Shown here in pieces: positions 1 through 5,463 of a stretch of 5,652 nt of DNA. Numbering within the stretch: position 1 is the first letter of the stretch; each line of letters starts with the position of its first letter. The position numbers and the translations under genes were made by a program. Source of the stretch: Actinomycetes bacterium (GTDB lineage: Bacteria > Actinomycetota > Acidimicrobiia > Acidimicrobiales > Acidimicrobiaceae); the NCBI GenBank assembly GCA_021790495.1, contig JAJYGZ010000279.1, forward strand, positions 1-5,652, in the 5' to 3' direction. Below the pieces are notes generated by a model that was not told the origin of the DNA, ran no database searches, and was given only the letters and a program-made list of their open reading frames with translations.

Positions 1-1
1 A

Positions 2-931
2 TTCGAGATCCGAACCAAAGCGGTAGTCAATGCCACCGGAATCAGCGCGGAGCGCTTCCTTACGGACAAGTCATTCACCATACGACCCGCCAAGGGCGTC
101 CATATCGTATTTTCGCAGCGCAAGCTCCCATCCAAAGTCGCGGCGGTACTACCGGTGCCATCAGACAATCGGACCATCTTCTTACTCCCGTGGGGAGACT
201 ACACCTACGTCGGCACGACCGATACCGACCTCGGGGAGGCCAAACTCGCCACGGCGATCGACGATGTCGACTATCTCCTAAATGCACTCAATGCCAGCTT
301 GGATATCAAGCTCACGCACACCGATATCACCGGGGCTTGGGTTGGGGCGCGGCCCCTGGTCGCCAGCACCAATAGCAAGACAAAGCTTTCCGAACGAACA
401 AAGGACCTTTCCCGCAGGCACAAAATAATTGTCGATCGAGCTGGCACGATATCGGTTATTGGCGGAAAGCTCACCACTTATCGCAAGATGGGCGCCGACG
501 CAATAGACGCTCTCGATACTTTTTACGCTCGGCGGACCAGAAGCGTCTCTTCCCGCCTCTCGCTCGAAGAGGGCGGCACTCACAGCCCCTCCTTCGCAAA
601 TGACCCGCATTTGGCACAGCGCTACGGTTCGGTCGCAAGTCGAATCCCCAAATATCTTGATGGCCGCGACCCGATCACTTCGGGATCCTGGACGATCCAA
701 CCAGGCGAAATCTCTTTCATGGTTGAAGAGGAAAGCGCGCTCTCGCTCACGGACATCTTGTTGCGCAGAATTCGCGTCGGAATTCTCGACCAAGCTGCGG
801 CCAAGTCTCTCGCCCCCTCGGTGCAGACCGAACTTAGCAACAAACTGAACTTCACCCCGGAGGAGTCGAAGCGCTCACTGGATGAGTTTTATGAGACCCT
901 GCGCCAAGAGATGCCTGAGATGCCCGGGTAA
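2..931 (+). CDS. glpD: Aerobic glycerol-3-phosphate dehydrogenase, C-terminal part (5' end outside window)
   Basis: This FAD enzyme oxidises sn-glycerol 3-phosphate to dihydroxyacetone phosphate and passes electrons to the membrane quinone pool. The reading frame is open from base 2 to TAA at 929-931, giving 309 residues. Full-length homologues are about 500-580 residues, so the N-terminal GxGxxG FAD-binding segment lies upstream of the window. Visible family signatures, numbered from the first complete codon, are VNATG (9-13), RPAKGVHIV (28-36), LLPWGDYTYVGTTDTD (61-76), GAWVGARPLV (111-120) and GGKLTTYRKM (154-163). The C-terminal ~140 residues match the alpha-helical DAO_C cap of GlpD. The usual Pro-Trp after VNATG is Ile-Ser here, a small deviation. 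A 441-bp structured gap separates it from the next gene, so it is probably a separate transcription unit. Identification is secure from motifs; a role in the downstream amine locus is not shown. Confidence 0.93.
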   Translation, partial: FEIRTKAVVNATGISAERFLTDKSFTIRPAKGVHIVFSQRKLPSKVAAVLPVPSDNRTIFLLPWGDYTYVGTTDTDLGEAKLATAIDDVDYLLNALNASLDIKLTHTDITGAWVGARPLVASTNSKTKLSERTKDLSRRHKIIVDRAGTISVIGGKLTTYRKMGADAIDALDTFYARRTRSVSSRLSLEEGGTHSPSFANDPHLAQRYGSVASRIPKYLDGRDPITSGSWTIQPGEISFMVEEESALSLTDILLRRIRVGILDQAAAKSLAPSVQTELSNKLNFTPEESKRSLDEFYETLRQEMPEMPG

Positions 932-942
932 TAGTCTCCCCC

Positions 943-959
943 AAAAAGCGGATCTTTTT
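943..959 (+). terminator. Weak candidate terminator after glpD
   Basis: AAAAAG (943-948) and CTTTTT (954-959) form a 6-bp stem with a CGGAT loop, 12 bp after the glpD stop. The stem is mostly A:T pairs. The T run lies in the 3' arm, with no separate T-tract beyond it. Location is its main support; stability is poor. Confidence 0.25.
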
Positions 960-1020
960 AAAGCGAGGCAAGGTTCATCCGATCGGCGGTGCGCCCAAGA
1001 TCACAAGCGTCGGGCATTGC

Positions 1021-1053
1021 CCGCGGCAAAACGCATCGAAGGCGTGGCCGCGG
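1021..1053. repeat. Strong GC-rich interrupted hairpin
   Basis: CCGCGGC (1021-1027) pairs perfectly with GCCGCGG (1047-1053). Inside it ACGC (1031-1034) pairs with GCGT (1042-1045). The internal loop is asymmetric (AAA against G) and the apical loop is 7 nt (ATCGAAG). This gives 11 base pairs, mostly G:C. A competing small hairpin, CGGGC-ATT-GCCCG (1011-1023), overlaps the 5' arm. No T-tract follows, so it is not a classical intrinsic terminator. It could be part of an RNA leader, a small RNA or a REP-like palindrome. Confidence 0.55.
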
Positions 1054-1073
1054 TAGGGATTCGTTGAACGACC

Positions 1074-1118
1074 GGGGAAGAGTGTGCCGCGTTTGAAACC
1101 AAACTTCCCCCAAGGGAA
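1074..1118. repeat. Mutually exclusive inverted repeats
   Basis: GGGGAAG (1074-1080) can pair with CTTCCCC (1104-1110), enclosing a smaller GTTTG/CAAAC hairpin (1091-1095 with 1100-1104, sharing one base with the outer arm). Alternatively TTCCC (1105-1109) can pair with GGGAA (1114-1118). The two folds share the TTCCC segment and cannot coexist, an arrangement seen in attenuators, though chance is possible at this arm length. Confidence 0.35.
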
Positions 1119-1251
1119 ATCGTGAGGTCGCGCCGACGAGAAGCCACTGGACTCAACTGGGGCGACCATGACGCAAAAGACAGTACCAAGATAGCGGACT
1201 CGCGGTATTTTCAATTTTGAGCAAATACAAAAACGAGGGCTCGGTCTTGAT

Positions 1252-1271
1252 GATAAGGTCTAGACATTATC
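1252..1271. promoter_or_regulatory. Candidate HutC/DasR-type operator, site 1
   Basis: GATAAGGTCTAGACATTATC is a 20-bp palindrome with 9 of 10 base pairs symmetric; only 1257/1266 fails. Its core GTCTAGAC (1258-1265) fits the GT-N-TA-N-AC consensus described for HutC-subfamily GntR regulators and resembles the DasR site centred on GGTCTAGACC. A HutC-type regulator is encoded nearby at 2671-3468, and the same 9-mer GGTCTAGAC recurs at 4569-4577. A -10-like GATAAG overlaps the left arm, so bound repressor would block polymerase. No clear -35 box was found. It probably controls the oxidoreductase gene starting at 1373. Confidence 0.7.
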
Positions 1272-1372
1272 TCAGGGCATTTAGCCGGACCCAATGGGCG
1301 AAACCTATGGCGCAGCCGGGCCAGCGGATGTCTCGGAATGGCAAATCGTTCGTTTAGAAATGTGGGTGCCAC

Positions 1373-2614
1373 TTGGCAGAGCCGCGTGATGCATCGATAA
1401 CGATTATTGGCGGGGGTGCGATCGGCTGCGCGGTGGCATATTTTCTCGCTAGAGACGGCCACAGCGACGTTCAAGTACTTGAGCGCACCGAACTTTGTGC
1501 AGAAACATCGAGCCAGGCAGCGGGTCTGGTCGGCCAAGTTCGATTGAGCCCGGATCGAACTCGATTGGCAATGCGCTCTGTCGCATTCTTTTCGGGTCTC
1601 GAAAGAGAGACAGGGATTTCCCCGGACTGGCGTCAGACCGGAAGCCTTCGGATCTCACTTTCTCCCGAGCGTACTCAAGAACACGAGCAGATGGCCAGGG
1701 TAGCGCACGACAACGGACTCGAAGTTCGATTTCTTGGCTCGCATGAACTGTCAGATGTTGCTCCATCGCTTGAATTCGGGAAAATTCACTCGGCTCTCTG
1801 GTGCCCGAGCGATGGTTATTTGCAGCCAAACAGCCTCGTCAATGCGTACGTGGCCGGAGCCAAAGCATCGGGCGTAACTTTTGCCACCAATGCGGCCGTC
1901 ACGGCAATTTCCGCGCCGAAAGGAAAGGTCGTTTCGGTCACAACCAAGAACGGCACCGTTTCGACGTCCTTAGTCATCAACGCTGCCGGACCATGGGCAG
2001 GCGCCGTCGCGAACCTGGTCGGAATCCGGCTGCCGGTCGTTCCGGTGCGCCATGAGTACTTTATCAGCGCCGGCGCGCCCGGTTGGCACCGCGACGTTCC
2101 GGTGCTGCGCGTTCCAGATCTTGGAATATACGCCCGCGCTGAAGGCGAGGCTGTTCTGTGTGGAGGTTGGGAAGCCAACGCGCTCAGCCTGGATCCCGAT
2201 TCGCTTCGAACCCAGTCCATCTTGAGAGTAGATCCCGACTTGGAGGTGCTCGCCGGATTTCACCAAAGCCTCGCCAGTGTGCTGGTGGGCCTCGACGACA
2301 TCGGGGTGCAAAGCATATTCCGAGGCTATCCAGCATTCTCGCCCGACGGCAGATTCATAGTGGGGCCAGTGCGTGGCGTCGAAGGGTTCGTGATGGCAGC
2401 GGCATGCAATGCGCACGGCGTATCAGGCTCAGCTGGACTGGCCGAACATGTGCTCGAGAGTATGCAACCCGACCCGACCCCTTATGTAAGGTCCTTGAGT
2501 CCGGACCGGTTCCTGGACTCGCCTTTCGATGGCGACCAATCGCGACAACGCGCCCAACGGATCTATGAGACCTACTACGCTCTGGGCGCCAGCGCCCAAG
2601 GGGGACTCAGGTGA
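1373..2614 (+). CDS. FAD-dependent oxidoreductase, DAO family (dimethylglycine/sarcosine dehydrogenase-like, FAD domain only)
   Basis: This 413-residue flavoprotein probably oxidises a C-N bond of an amino acid or N-methylated amine, producing an imine or releasing formaldehyde. The N-terminal Rossmann motif is GGGAIG (13-18), with a ribose-binding Glu ending the second strand (LER, E37). AETSSQAAGLVGQ (43-55) corresponds to the segment that carries the flavin-linking His in dimethylglycine dehydrogenases (WHAAGL); here Gln48 replaces that His, so FAD is probably non-covalent. VINAAGPWAG (201-210) is the second conserved DAO motif, and AACNAHGVSGSAG (343-355) forms the C-terminal FAD contact. 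The tail (about 372-403) resembles the segment that leads into the GcvT-like folate domains of dimethylglycine dehydrogenase, but the protein stops there. TTG at 1373 is chosen because an in-frame TAG (1355-1357) precedes it, no ATG or GTG lies between, and the Rossmann strand follows at once. The ribosome binding site is weak. Substrate unknown. Confidence 0.9.
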   Translation: MAEPRDASITIIGGGAIGCAVAYFLARDGHSDVQVLERTELCAETSSQAAGLVGQVRLSPDRTRLAMRSVAFFSGLERETGISPDWRQTGSLRISLSPERTQEHEQMARVAHDNGLEVRFLGSHELSDVAPSLEFGKIHSALWCPSDGYLQPNSLVNAYVAGAKASGVTFATNAAVTAISAPKGKVVSVTTKNGTVSTSLVINAAGPWAGAVANLVGIRLPVVPVRHEYFISAGAPGWHRDVPVLRVPDLGIYARAEGEAVLCGGWEANALSLDPDSLRTQSILRVDPDLEVLAGFHQSLASVLVGLDDIGVQSIFRGYPAFSPDGRFIVGPVRGVEGFVMAAACNAHGVSGSAGLAEHVLESMQPDPTPYVRSLSPDRFLDSPFDGDQSRQRAQRIYETYYALGASAQGGLR

Positions 2615-2649
2615 GACGATCGCCGGGTATCTGCTCGGGAGTTTATCCC

Positions 2650-2666
2650 CGGGTTTGGCAAGCCCG
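2650..2666. terminator. Possible terminator hairpin between convergent genes
   Basis: CGGGTTT (2650-2656) and AAGCCCG (2660-2666) form a 7-bp stem with one G-T wobble and a GGC loop. It sits in the 56-bp gap between the oxidoreductase stop (2612-2614) and the regulator stop (2671-2673, minus strand). Neither side has a T-tract, so efficiency on its own is doubtful. Confidence 0.3.
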
Positions 2667-2670
2667 AATG

Positions 2671-3468
2671 CTAAAGGGCATCGCCAAGGCCGCTATTAAC
2701 GACAATGCGCGTCCTGTCGGAGCGGAGAAGATCCTGGGCATATTCCACCGGACATCCGTCGCTCGCAAAAGCGGTCCGCTGCAGCATCATGACAGCGGCA
2801 CCAGCAGCCACGCCAAGCAGTTTGGCTCTTCTCGAGTCCACGATGATCGACTCAAGGGACTCGGTGGCCGCTACTGGTCGTTTATCGTACTTGCTGTCAA
2901 GAAGCTGGTAGAGCGATCCGCTCATGTCCTCATCGAGCATTCCAACAAAGCGGTGGGCAGGAAAGTAGGATTTCTCCAACGCGACTGGCAGGTCATTCGC
3001 CAGGCGAATTCTCTCAACCTCAAATACTGCGGTGCCCACTGCGATCCCCAGCGCCTCAGCTACGTCACCCGCCGCCGCAATCTCGGAGGCCGAAACTACC
3101 TTGGTGCCGGCTACCACGCCGTTGCGCCTCAATTGTTCGGTAAAACCAACCAGCATGGTAAGGTCGCAAACGATCTTCGGTTCCTGAACGTAGGTTCCGC
3201 CGTTGCGCCCCAATACCCTTACTACCAATCCCCGCGATTCGAGCGTGGCGAGAGCGTGGCGAAGAGTCATCCGGCTGACGCCGAGCTCGCCCGCAAGCTC
3301 TCGCTCCGGTGGAAGCCTCTTGCCTACCTTAAGTCGGCCATCAGCAATTGCGTCTATCAAACCTTGTTCGATCTGCTGGTACGGGGGTATCCGAGACTCC
3401 CTCTCGATTACCAACGTTCCTGAAAGAGCTGAATCGGTCATGAGCGCATTTCTCACTTCTTCAAACAT
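2671..3468 (-). CDS. GntR-family transcriptional regulator, HutC subfamily (UTRA effector domain)
   Basis: This is a 265-residue DNA-binding repressor. The GntR winged helix-turn-helix spans about residues 29-96: PPYQQIEQGLIDAI (28-41), then KVGKRLPPERELAGELGVSRMT (47-68) carrying the recognition helix, then the wing through GRNGGTYV (87-94). The rest (about 106-256) is a UTRA ligand-binding domain with typical features: ALGIAVGTAVFEVERIR (139-155), a small-molecule-facing segment EKSYFPAHRF (165-174), and a C-terminal VEYAQDLLRSDRTRI (241-255). HutC-type proteins usually repress catabolic genes and release DNA when a pathway metabolite or sugar phosphate binds UTRA. Met10 (codon at 3439-3441) is an alternative start, and neither start has a strong ribosome binding site. 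The gene is convergent with the 1373-2614 gene and divergent from the kinase at 3526. The likely operators are at 1252-1271 and around 4570-4577. None is visible in its own upstream gap, so autoregulation through this motif is not supported. Confidence 0.92.
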   Translation of the reverse strand: MFEEVRNALMTDSALSGTLVIERESRIPPYQQIEQGLIDAIADGRLKVGKRLPPERELAGELGVSRMTLRHALATLESRGLVVRVLGRNGGTYVQEPKIVCDLTMLVGFTEQLRRNGVVAGTKVVSASEIAAAGDVAEALGIAVGTAVFEVERIRLANDLPVALEKSYFPAHRFVGMLDEDMSGSLYQLLDSKYDKRPVAATESLESIIVDSRRAKLLGVAAGAAVMMLQRTAFASDGCPVEYAQDLLRSDRTRIVVNSGLGDAL

Positions 3469-3525
3469 TCTCGTCTTCGGTGCGACTCCATACTACGATG
3501 GGCGGCGACAGATAGGAGGCCCGCA
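3469..3525. promoter_or_regulatory. Divergent intergenic region between the regulator and kinase genes
   Basis: Only 57 bp separate the two divergent start codons, so promoters for both directions must lie here or inside the neighbouring coding ends. No GTCTAGAC-type operator and no convincing -35/-10 pair were seen. It does contain the kinase ribosome binding site, ATAGGAGG (3512-3519), six bases before the GTG at 3526, which fixes that start. Confidence 0.45.
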
Positions 3526-4494
3526 GTGAACTCTGTCGATGACCAGGGCCAAGAAGTCACCGCCGTCGGTTCAGAACTTCCCCGAGAACTCGCATCCTTG
3601 GGAGACCGCCTCGGTATCCTGCGGGACAAAATTCTCTTGGTGAGTCGCTTGTCAGGGGGCCTGACGAACACGAACTTCAAAATCCAAACCACAAATGGAT
3701 GCTTTGTAGTGCGCATCTCTTCACCGAGCTCGACTTTGCTCGCGATCGATCGAGACAACGAACGCTACAACACGATCGCCGCAGCTGACACTGGGGTCGG
3801 CGCCAGGGTTGTCGAATATCTTGATGATCCCAACGTCTTGGTGGTGGAATACATAGATGGCAAGACTCTCTCGGCCGCCGACCTCTCCGGCGGCAACCTA
3901 CTGGGCCGAATCGCCCGAGCATGCCTACGTCTGCACTCGGCGCGGCCATTTGCCTCCAATTTCAACATGTTCGAGATACAACGCCGTTATCTAGACATCG
4001 TGGCGGCGCGCGGATTTTATCTTCCCGACCAGTATTTGGACTTTGCCGACTCGGTAGCTGACATCGAACGGGTATTTGAGATCAACAAAGAACGCCTAGT
4101 GCCGTGCAACAACGATCTGCTCGCCGAGAACTTCATAGACGACGGAAACCAGATTCGCATCATCGACTACGAATACTCAGGCAACAACGAGCCGAGCTTC
4201 GAGATCGGCAACATATGGAGCGAGTCGAACCTGTCGTTGGCCCAACTTGGAGAACTCTGCGAAGCATATTATGGACGCTTCGATGAGGCGTTGCTGGCCC
4301 GGGCGCGCCTTTGGGGCCTGATGTCAAAGTATGGTTGGACCCTTTGGGCGTCGATTCAAGCCTCCGTGGCCGAAATTGAGTTCGACTTTCTCGCCTGGGG
4401 AGCCGAGAAGTTCGATAGGGCCGTTGCGGAGTTCAACTCGGCCGACTTTTCCAGGCTGCTCGCGAGCATAGCCGACTCAACTGGCAACCACTGA
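3526..4494 (+). CDS. Choline/ethanolamine kinase-like phosphotransferase (APH superfamily, LicA-like)
   Basis: This 322-residue ATP-dependent kinase probably phosphorylates the hydroxyl of a small amino alcohol; choline or ethanolamine is the family precedent. It has the protein-kinase-like APH fold. The ATP-gripping loop is SGGLTNTNFK (43-52), followed by strand FVVRIS (60-65) with Arg63 where kinases have the ATP-binding Lys, as in choline kinases. VVEYIDGKTL (106-115) is the hinge. The catalytic loop is PCNNDLLAENF (193-203), with Asp197 as catalytic base and Asn202 as a metal ligand. IIDYEYSGNNEPSFEIGN (212-229) supplies the metal-binding Asp214. The C-terminal helical region contains LMSKYGWTLWASIQ (265-278). 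In the Brenner motif HxDxxxxN the His is Asn195. GTG is chosen because of the excellent ribosome binding site six bases upstream. The gene is divergent from the regulator and followed 88 bp later by the HAD gene. The true substrate is not readable from sequence. Confidence 0.86.
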   Translation: MNSVDDQGQEVTAVGSELPRELASLGDRLGILRDKILLVSRLSGGLTNTNFKIQTTNGCFVVRISSPSSTLLAIDRDNERYNTIAAADTGVGARVVEYLDDPNVLVVEYIDGKTLSAADLSGGNLLGRIARACLRLHSARPFASNFNMFEIQRRYLDIVAARGFYLPDQYLDFADSVADIERVFEINKERLVPCNNDLLAENFIDDGNQIRIIDYEYSGNNEPSFEIGNIWSESNLSLAQLGELCEAYYGRFDEALLARARLWGLMSKYGWTLWASIQASVAEIEFDFLAWGAEKFDRAVAEFNSADFSRLLASIADSTGNH

Positions 4495-4507
4495 TGAGGG
4501 TCTCGCC

Positions 4508-4551
4508 GCCAAGCCATGGATGGCCCGCCTCGCCAATGAGCCAAGCCATCC
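4508..4551. repeat. 10-bp direct repeat with overlapping inverted repeat
   Basis: GCCAAGCCAT occurs at 4508-4517 and 4540-4549, 32 bp apart, close to three helical turns. GGATGGC (4518-4524) can also pair with GCCATCC (4545-4551), making a 7-bp stem with a 20-nt loop just after the kinase gene. It could be a terminator remnant, a paired protein-binding site or chance; no T-tract follows. Confidence 0.35.
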
Positions 4552-4562
4552 TCTCGGGCATG

Positions 4563-4582
4563 GATAATGGTCTAGACTTTTT
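4563..4582. promoter_or_regulatory. Candidate HutC/DasR-type operator, site 2
   Basis: GTCTAGAC (4570-4577) is the same perfect 8-bp palindrome as at site 1, and the match extends to GGTCTAGAC (4569-4577). As at site 1 it is preceded by GATAA: here GATAAT at 4563-4568, a good -10-like hexamer. The outer arms are less symmetric than at site 1. A transcript starting about 7 bases after this -10 would begin inside the core, so bound repressor would occlude the start. It lies directly before the HAD gene, which suggests that the HAD gene and what follows form a second unit of the same regulon. Confidence 0.62.
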
Positions 4583-5374
4583 ATGCTGCCGATCAATGGG
4601 CTACGGGAAGTGACGACATTGCACCCGATAAGTGACAACTCAATTGCCAGACATCTTCCGCTTCGGGGCGCAATCTTTGATTTTAACGGGACTCTTTCCG
4701 AGGACGAACCCCTGCTGTACGAAATATACGCAAGCCTCTTTAGCGAAAAGCTCAGTTACGAATTGACGAGGTCGGATTATTTTGAGAACCTGGCCGGACT
4801 CAGCGACCCAGAGATAATTTCCAGGGCCCTAAGCAGGTGCGGCCTAAGCGATCACGAGGAGCTCGAGAGATCGCTTCTTAGCCAGAAAATCTCGCGCTAT
4901 TGCGATGAAGTCCTTAACACGCCCAGGATCTATCCCCGCAACGTGGCATTCGTTGAAGCCATCGCGAAGGCGGTCCCTATCGCGCTGGTAACAGGTGCGG
5001 CAAGGGCCGAGGTGCATGCCGCTCTTCGCGCTGCGGGAATCTTCGACTATTTCAAGGCCATCATCACCACCGAAGACGTAGAGCATGGCAAGCCCGACCC
5101 CGAGGGTTTCTTGACCGCTGCCAGAATCTTGGCGCCTCTGATGAAGCGCTCCGCCACAACCAGTGTCGAAGAATCGATCGTGGTCTTTGAAGACTCAAGC
5201 TTCGGGGTTGAAGCCACCGAACGGGCCGGAATGCTTCCCGTCGTGGTCGGCGATCCAGCTCCTCTTTATGCGGTCGGCCGCCTCGCGATCCCTTCTCTGT
5301 CAATGGCGAGCTATGAGACCATCTCCAAGCTTTTTATCCGCACGAACCCGGCGCGGCCCGAGGTTGCGCAGTGA
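4583..5374 (+). CDS. HAD-superfamily hydrolase, beta-phosphoglucomutase/phosphatase-like (subfamily IA)
   Basis: This 263-residue enzyme probably removes or transfers phosphate on a small metabolite through an aspartyl-phosphate. Motif I is IFDFNGTL (31-38): Asp33 is the nucleophile, but the usual second Asp is Asn35. Motif II is LVTGAA (135-140) with Thr137. Motif III is HGKPDPEGF (168-176) with Lys170. Motif IV is VFEDSSFG (201-208) with Glu203 and Asp204 for Mg2+. Residues about 42-112 form a helical cap of the beta-PGM type. Length fits the family, with a slightly long N-terminus. The start is uncertain. ATG at 4583 has no Shine-Dalgarno and abuts operator site 2, so it would need a nearly leaderless mRNA. 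GTG (4610) and TTG (4619) also lie in frame before motif I, and TTG has GGGAAG eight bases upstream. With the kinase upstream it could form an opposing kinase/phosphatase pair or consecutive steps; this is inference. Confidence 0.85.
   Translation: MLPINGLREVTTLHPISDNSIARHLPLRGAIFDFNGTLSEDEPLLYEIYASLFSEKLSYELTRSDYFENLAGLSDPEIISRALSRCGLSDHEELERSLLSQKISRYCDEVLNTPRIYPRNVAFVEAIAKAVPIALVTGAARAEVHAALRAAGIFDYFKAIITTEDVEHGKPDPEGFLTAARILAPLMKRSATTSVEESIVVFEDSSFGVEATERAGMLPVVVGDPAPLYAVGRLAIPSLSMASYETISKLFIRTNPARPEVAQ
4605..4610 (+). promoter_or_regulatory. Possible ribosome binding site for an alternative TTG start of the HAD gene
   Basis: GGGAAG ends eight bases before the in-frame TTG at 4619-4621. 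That start would leave 20 residues before the catalytic Asp and give a leader of about 45 nt if transcription starts within operator site 2. It is weaker than the GGAGG sites of neighbouring genes, so it is only a candidate. Confidence 0.3.
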
Positions 5375-5451
5375 AAAGCAGCGCCAAACTTTCCAAAGTT
5401 GCGGCTACGCTCGCGGGCCGCATCCGAAACCAGCCAGAACGCCGAGCATGA
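5371..5451 (+). CDS. Possible small ORF, 26 residues, basic
   Basis: GTG at 5371-5373 overlaps the HAD stop in the four-base GTGA arrangement typical of translational coupling, and GAGGT (5360-5364) sits six bases upstream. The frame stays open to TGA at 5449-5451. The peptide starts MKSSAKLSKVAATLAG and ends RIRNQPERRA. It is strongly basic, with no membrane segment or recognisable domain. It ends just before the next gene's ribosome binding site. It could be a real micropeptide, a coupling leader keeping ribosomes on the message, or chance. No function is assigned. Confidence 0.3.
   Translation: MKSSAKLSKVAATLAGRIRNQPERRA
5387..5400. repeat. Short palindrome between the HAD and last oxidoreductase genes
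   Basis: AACTTT (5387-5392) and AAAGTT (5395-5400) are perfect inverted arms around CC. At 12 paired bases it could be a small operator or a weak RNA hairpin. It does not resemble the GTCTAGAC sites, and chance is a real alternative. Confidence 0.25.
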
Positions 5452-5457
5452 AAGGAA
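5451..5457 (+). promoter_or_regulatory. Ribosome binding site of the last gene
   Basis: AAAGGAA lies six bases before ATG at 5464. It is a strong Shine-Dalgarno match and fixes the start of the last oxidoreductase gene. Confidence 0.7.
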
Positions 5458-5463
5458 CCCACC

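Larger units (their letters stand above)
932..1372. other. 441-bp intergenic region with hairpins, AT-rich patch and operator
   Basis: I see no convincing gene here on either strand: the open frames lack family motifs and good ribosome binding sites. Just after glpD is a weak A/T-rich hairpin (AAAAAG 943-948, CTTTTT 954-959), which could help end glpD transcription. Next come a strong GC hairpin (1021-1053) and overlapping alternative hairpins (1074-1118). A short AT-rich patch at about 1205-1233 then leads into a palindromic operator (1252-1271), about 100 bp before the next gene. I found no tRNA T-loop and no complete known riboswitch core. The length and structure leave room for a small RNA or a long 5' leader. 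Confidence 0.6.

Noticed and set aside
278..793. 171-residue minus-strand open frame inside glpD
   Set aside because: It is fully covered by the glpD frame with its family motifs, and shows no motif or ribosome binding site of its own.
971..985. GGTTCATCC as a tRNA T-loop
   Set aside because: It does not match GGTTCRANYCC closely enough, and no acceptor or anticodon arm could be fitted around it.
1100..1175. Resemblance to parts of a cobalamin riboswitch (GGGAA, then AAGCCACTGG, then CTGGGG)
   Set aside because: The GGTG..AATCC segment and the CCCGC-ACTGT core expected between these blocks are missing, and no cobalamin-related gene follows. The short matches are probably chance; a covariance search would settle it.
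1970..2416. 148-residue minus-strand open frame inside the first oxidoreductase
   Set aside because: The plus-strand frame carries conserved DAO motifs over the same bases. The antisense product has no recognisable features.
2611..3423. 270-residue open frame on the plus strand opposite the GntR regulator
   Set aside because: It lies antisense to a gene with a full GntR-UTRA domain order, has low-complexity non-family sequence, and starts within the end of the upstream gene. It is a shadow of the real gene.
3990..3996. CTAGAC inside the kinase gene as a third operator
   Set aside because: The core reads ATCTAGAC rather than GTCTAGAC, so it breaks the GT-N-TA-N-AC pattern and the palindrome, and it lies mid-gene.
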